Of a stretch of 64,000 bases of DNA, positions 63,401 to 64,000 are shown one piece after another. Source of the DNA: Brumimicrobium sp041655765 (GTDB lineage: Bacteria > Bacteroidota > Bacteroidia > Flavobacteriales_D > Crocinitomicaceae). The notes below the pieces were generated by a model, which saw only the letters and a program-made list of their open reading frames with translations, was not told the DNA's origin and searched no databases. The first letter of the stretch is position 1; each line of letters begins with the position of its first letter. The position numbers and the translations under genes are program-made. The stretch covers positions 49,884-113,883 of the forward strand of contig JBBAEU010000007.1 in the NCBI GenBank assembly GCA_041655765.1, in the 5' to 3' direction.

Positions 63401-64000
63401 GTTTCTGCAACAGGAGGAATGTCTTTAAATTATCAATGGCAATATTTTGATGGTACGAATTGGGTAAATGTAACAGACGGAACTCCAATAGGTGCTATCT
63501 ATACAAACTCAACATCGGCAACTGGCTTTGGAGTTTCTGGCATTACCGTGGATGGAACTTATCAATATCAAGCAGTCGTTTCGTCCACAGGAACTGATTG
63601 TGATAATGCAGTTTCTTCTTCTACAACACTAATTGTCCATCCATTCCCAAATATTTCTGTGGTAGGAAATAACCCAACAACTTGCTTGGGCGTAAACGGA
63701 GGAATTGTTATATCTGGATTAAATGGTAATACAACTTATTCGGTAACTGTTAACGGTTCAACCACAAGTAATACATCCAACGGAAGCGGAACAATCACTT
63801 TAACAGGATACAGCGAAGGAACATATAATGTCTTTGTTACTCTAAACGGATGTGTTTCTAATACAGAAGTGGTGACACTTACCGATCCAAATGCTCCAGA
63901 CACACCAATTATCTCTGTAATTGATCCAACTTGTACAAGCGACGGCATTGCAACAATTACTAACGTTGGAGCAGGAATAACATACGACTTTACCCCATCA
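60422..64000 (+). CDS. very large Cys-rich surface protein, 3' end beyond the window
   Basis: 1193 codons without a stop to the window edge. A long-n-region signal peptide ends GYSQ near residue 37. Residues 40-350 resemble the N-terminal domain of gliding- or adhesion-associated giants (LFYIQKGAQPLNYQENGHWR, FPGIDMRIIFKNGGIKSDFI). Then come Cys-rich and Ig-like/PKD-like beta repeats with ICQGQEVDLHVAPLYGVPPY, ICVGGSTTLTVNGG and LGEICPGGSSNTISVSATGG. Such proteins are T9SS cargo ending in a gliding-motility or sorting C-terminal domain; that end is not visible. Confidence 0.85.
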   Translation, partial: MKIIITTITTEVILLKFHINLLAITFAFFLSNFGYSQITSQSSVNTTSDGKVSKEKFNHGLKALDAGSGIIDFDYTERPTYTKREGLTYNEQSYQKHPEFGVLPFDKPFQKNVVEDLSKRNEFERYYIDLDNPRLFYIQKGAQPLNYQENGHWRAISPYLEKESATIYSAKNQSYPTKIDLTKKQTSVQIGENEIAFNNYTLEATDFNDEVHVFKPDWSNIRVGNKATYITDVFPGIDMRIIFKNGGIKSDFILNSKTNFKSLKFIDSYEMDSELYFDEVDQKGDYIIIRNRIDKRIYAEIRQVAVSDNSESGKLFYFHYSNNKNDLIYTLGSDFLHNSNLVYPIVIDPLFTAVGPISGGVMGSLPSPDVCTNSITLTFPGGSMPWAASASWNTTSDVCNDNGLACWMSELQIRLRSSCGGSSPTDPNEVWTCPSCDSPGNWGPTLPFEGNGAQELVQCFTPSCSDQSMTFYIDINRTFCPVNGVYDNCDYTNSTCQRLESWSITVQGGTVEIPPATDAGITSNQTICQGQEVDLHVAPLYGVPPYTYSWNNGGGSANPTTVSPATTTTYNVTVTDQCGANANASTTVNIISALNEPTSITNLRPGGYCPTEDLDLTSVGGDLIPDQQPHDANIWYMIPNDDPIDCDIEGFYENWETFEYNYPSCHYEHSNTAFNTSTTGILEVETINTAVGADPFVWMYPLPSYTTINADDYEYINVRYRVTDLATSETFFRMSMLFTKRTGLCSPSHYSNSDPLAPDYPFSLPDGISSGGVSAPNIPIALGEWRVVSFKMTDHFNWNGTITGLRLDYFDKIGNNPVHDVPLGSKMEVDFIVASKHPMVGEGQNLVIPPGGQYYPTGTSTYITKKVAECGFTDCVSEIVTIKTESTPPASITGNDEICVGGSTTLTVNGGTLGTGATYEWYSGSCGGTHVGSGTSVVVNPTTLTDYFVRIEGDCNTTTCVSFNVMVYPDPSIITQPGTLGEICPGGSSNTISVSATGGMSLNYQWQYFDGTNWVNVTDGTPIGAIYTNSTSATGFGVSGITVDGTYQYQAVVSSTGTDCDNAVSSSTTLIVHPFPNISVVGNNPTTCLGVNGGIVISGLNGNTTYSVTVNGSTTSNTSNGSGTITLTGYSEGTYNVFVTLNGCVSNTEVVTLTDPNAPDTPIISVIDPTCTSDGIATITNVGAGITYDFTPS

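Noticed and set aside
1..64000. CRISPR array, prophage, full insertion sequence or replication origin
   Set aside because: I saw no regularly spaced repeats, phage structural genes, transposase genes or origin-like box clusters in the window.

Overview
This window reads as a low-GC chromosome segment of a Bacteroidota bacterium, most likely of the Flavobacteriales. The evidence is a set of lineage markers. There is a type IX secretion (T9SS) translocon gene sprA and several proteins ending in T9SS sorting domains. There are GLPGLI-like secreted proteins, an OmpA/PD40/TPR protein, and a DnaG primase lacking zinc ligands. Promoters follow the Bacteroidota pattern (TTTG/TTG, about 18-22 bases, TAnnTTTG), and Shine-Dalgarno sites are mostly absent. 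The genus cannot be named from the sequence alone.

Layout. 1-3755: 3' end of cysQ coupled to two Wzi/RemB-like outer-membrane beta-barrel genes, then a GC-rich dispersed-type repeat. 3878-4321: small HAD phosphatase. 4590-8148: prpB-prpC-prpD methylcitrate operon. 8432-8505: tRNA with CAU anticodon (probably Ile2) and a terminator. 8611-11925: PfkB kinase, DUF349 protein (apparently frameshifted) and a membrane protein. 12052-13852: exonuclease III and ferredoxin-NADP reductase. 14019-16595: PLP sulfur-amino-acid enzyme, TrkA-type subunit, SDR. 16725-16833: promoter plus terminator enclosing about 70 nt, a candidate small RNA. 16898-18526: LuxE/PaaK-like adenylation protein and a lipoprotein.

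18540-22260 is the clearest accessory region. It holds remnants of an XRE-like regulator, a RhuM-Fic/DOC protein and a SIR2-like protein, then an intact HpaII-type restriction-modification pair. Cassette-like boundary sequences lie on each side of the SIR2 remnant and R-M pair. 22368-29549: Spy-like protein, aspS, OmpA/PorE-like protein, rdgB and two GLPGLI-like proteins. 29729-36018: GbsR/MarR-type repressor with a palindromic operator in front of a complete tripartite RND efflux operon. 36291-39028: FKBP isomerase, hypothetical protein, ECF sigma factor and CarH-like MerR regulator. 39892-41311: two genes lying head-to-head, both missing their 5' ends, which indicates a deletion or assembly join. 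41386-60253: T9SS cargo, sirtuin, maeB-ruvA-sprA, GNAT, dnaG with a MORN lipoprotein, DEAD-box helicase and typA. 60422-64000: the first 1193 codons of a very large Cys-rich surface protein that runs off the window.

Most of the window is ordinary core genome. The points most worth a second look are the 16.7-kb candidate small RNA, the decayed defence/cassette region at 18.5-22.3 kb, the DUF349 frameshift at 9437-9442 and the double truncation near 40.28 kb. I did not see evidence for a wholly new multi-gene system.
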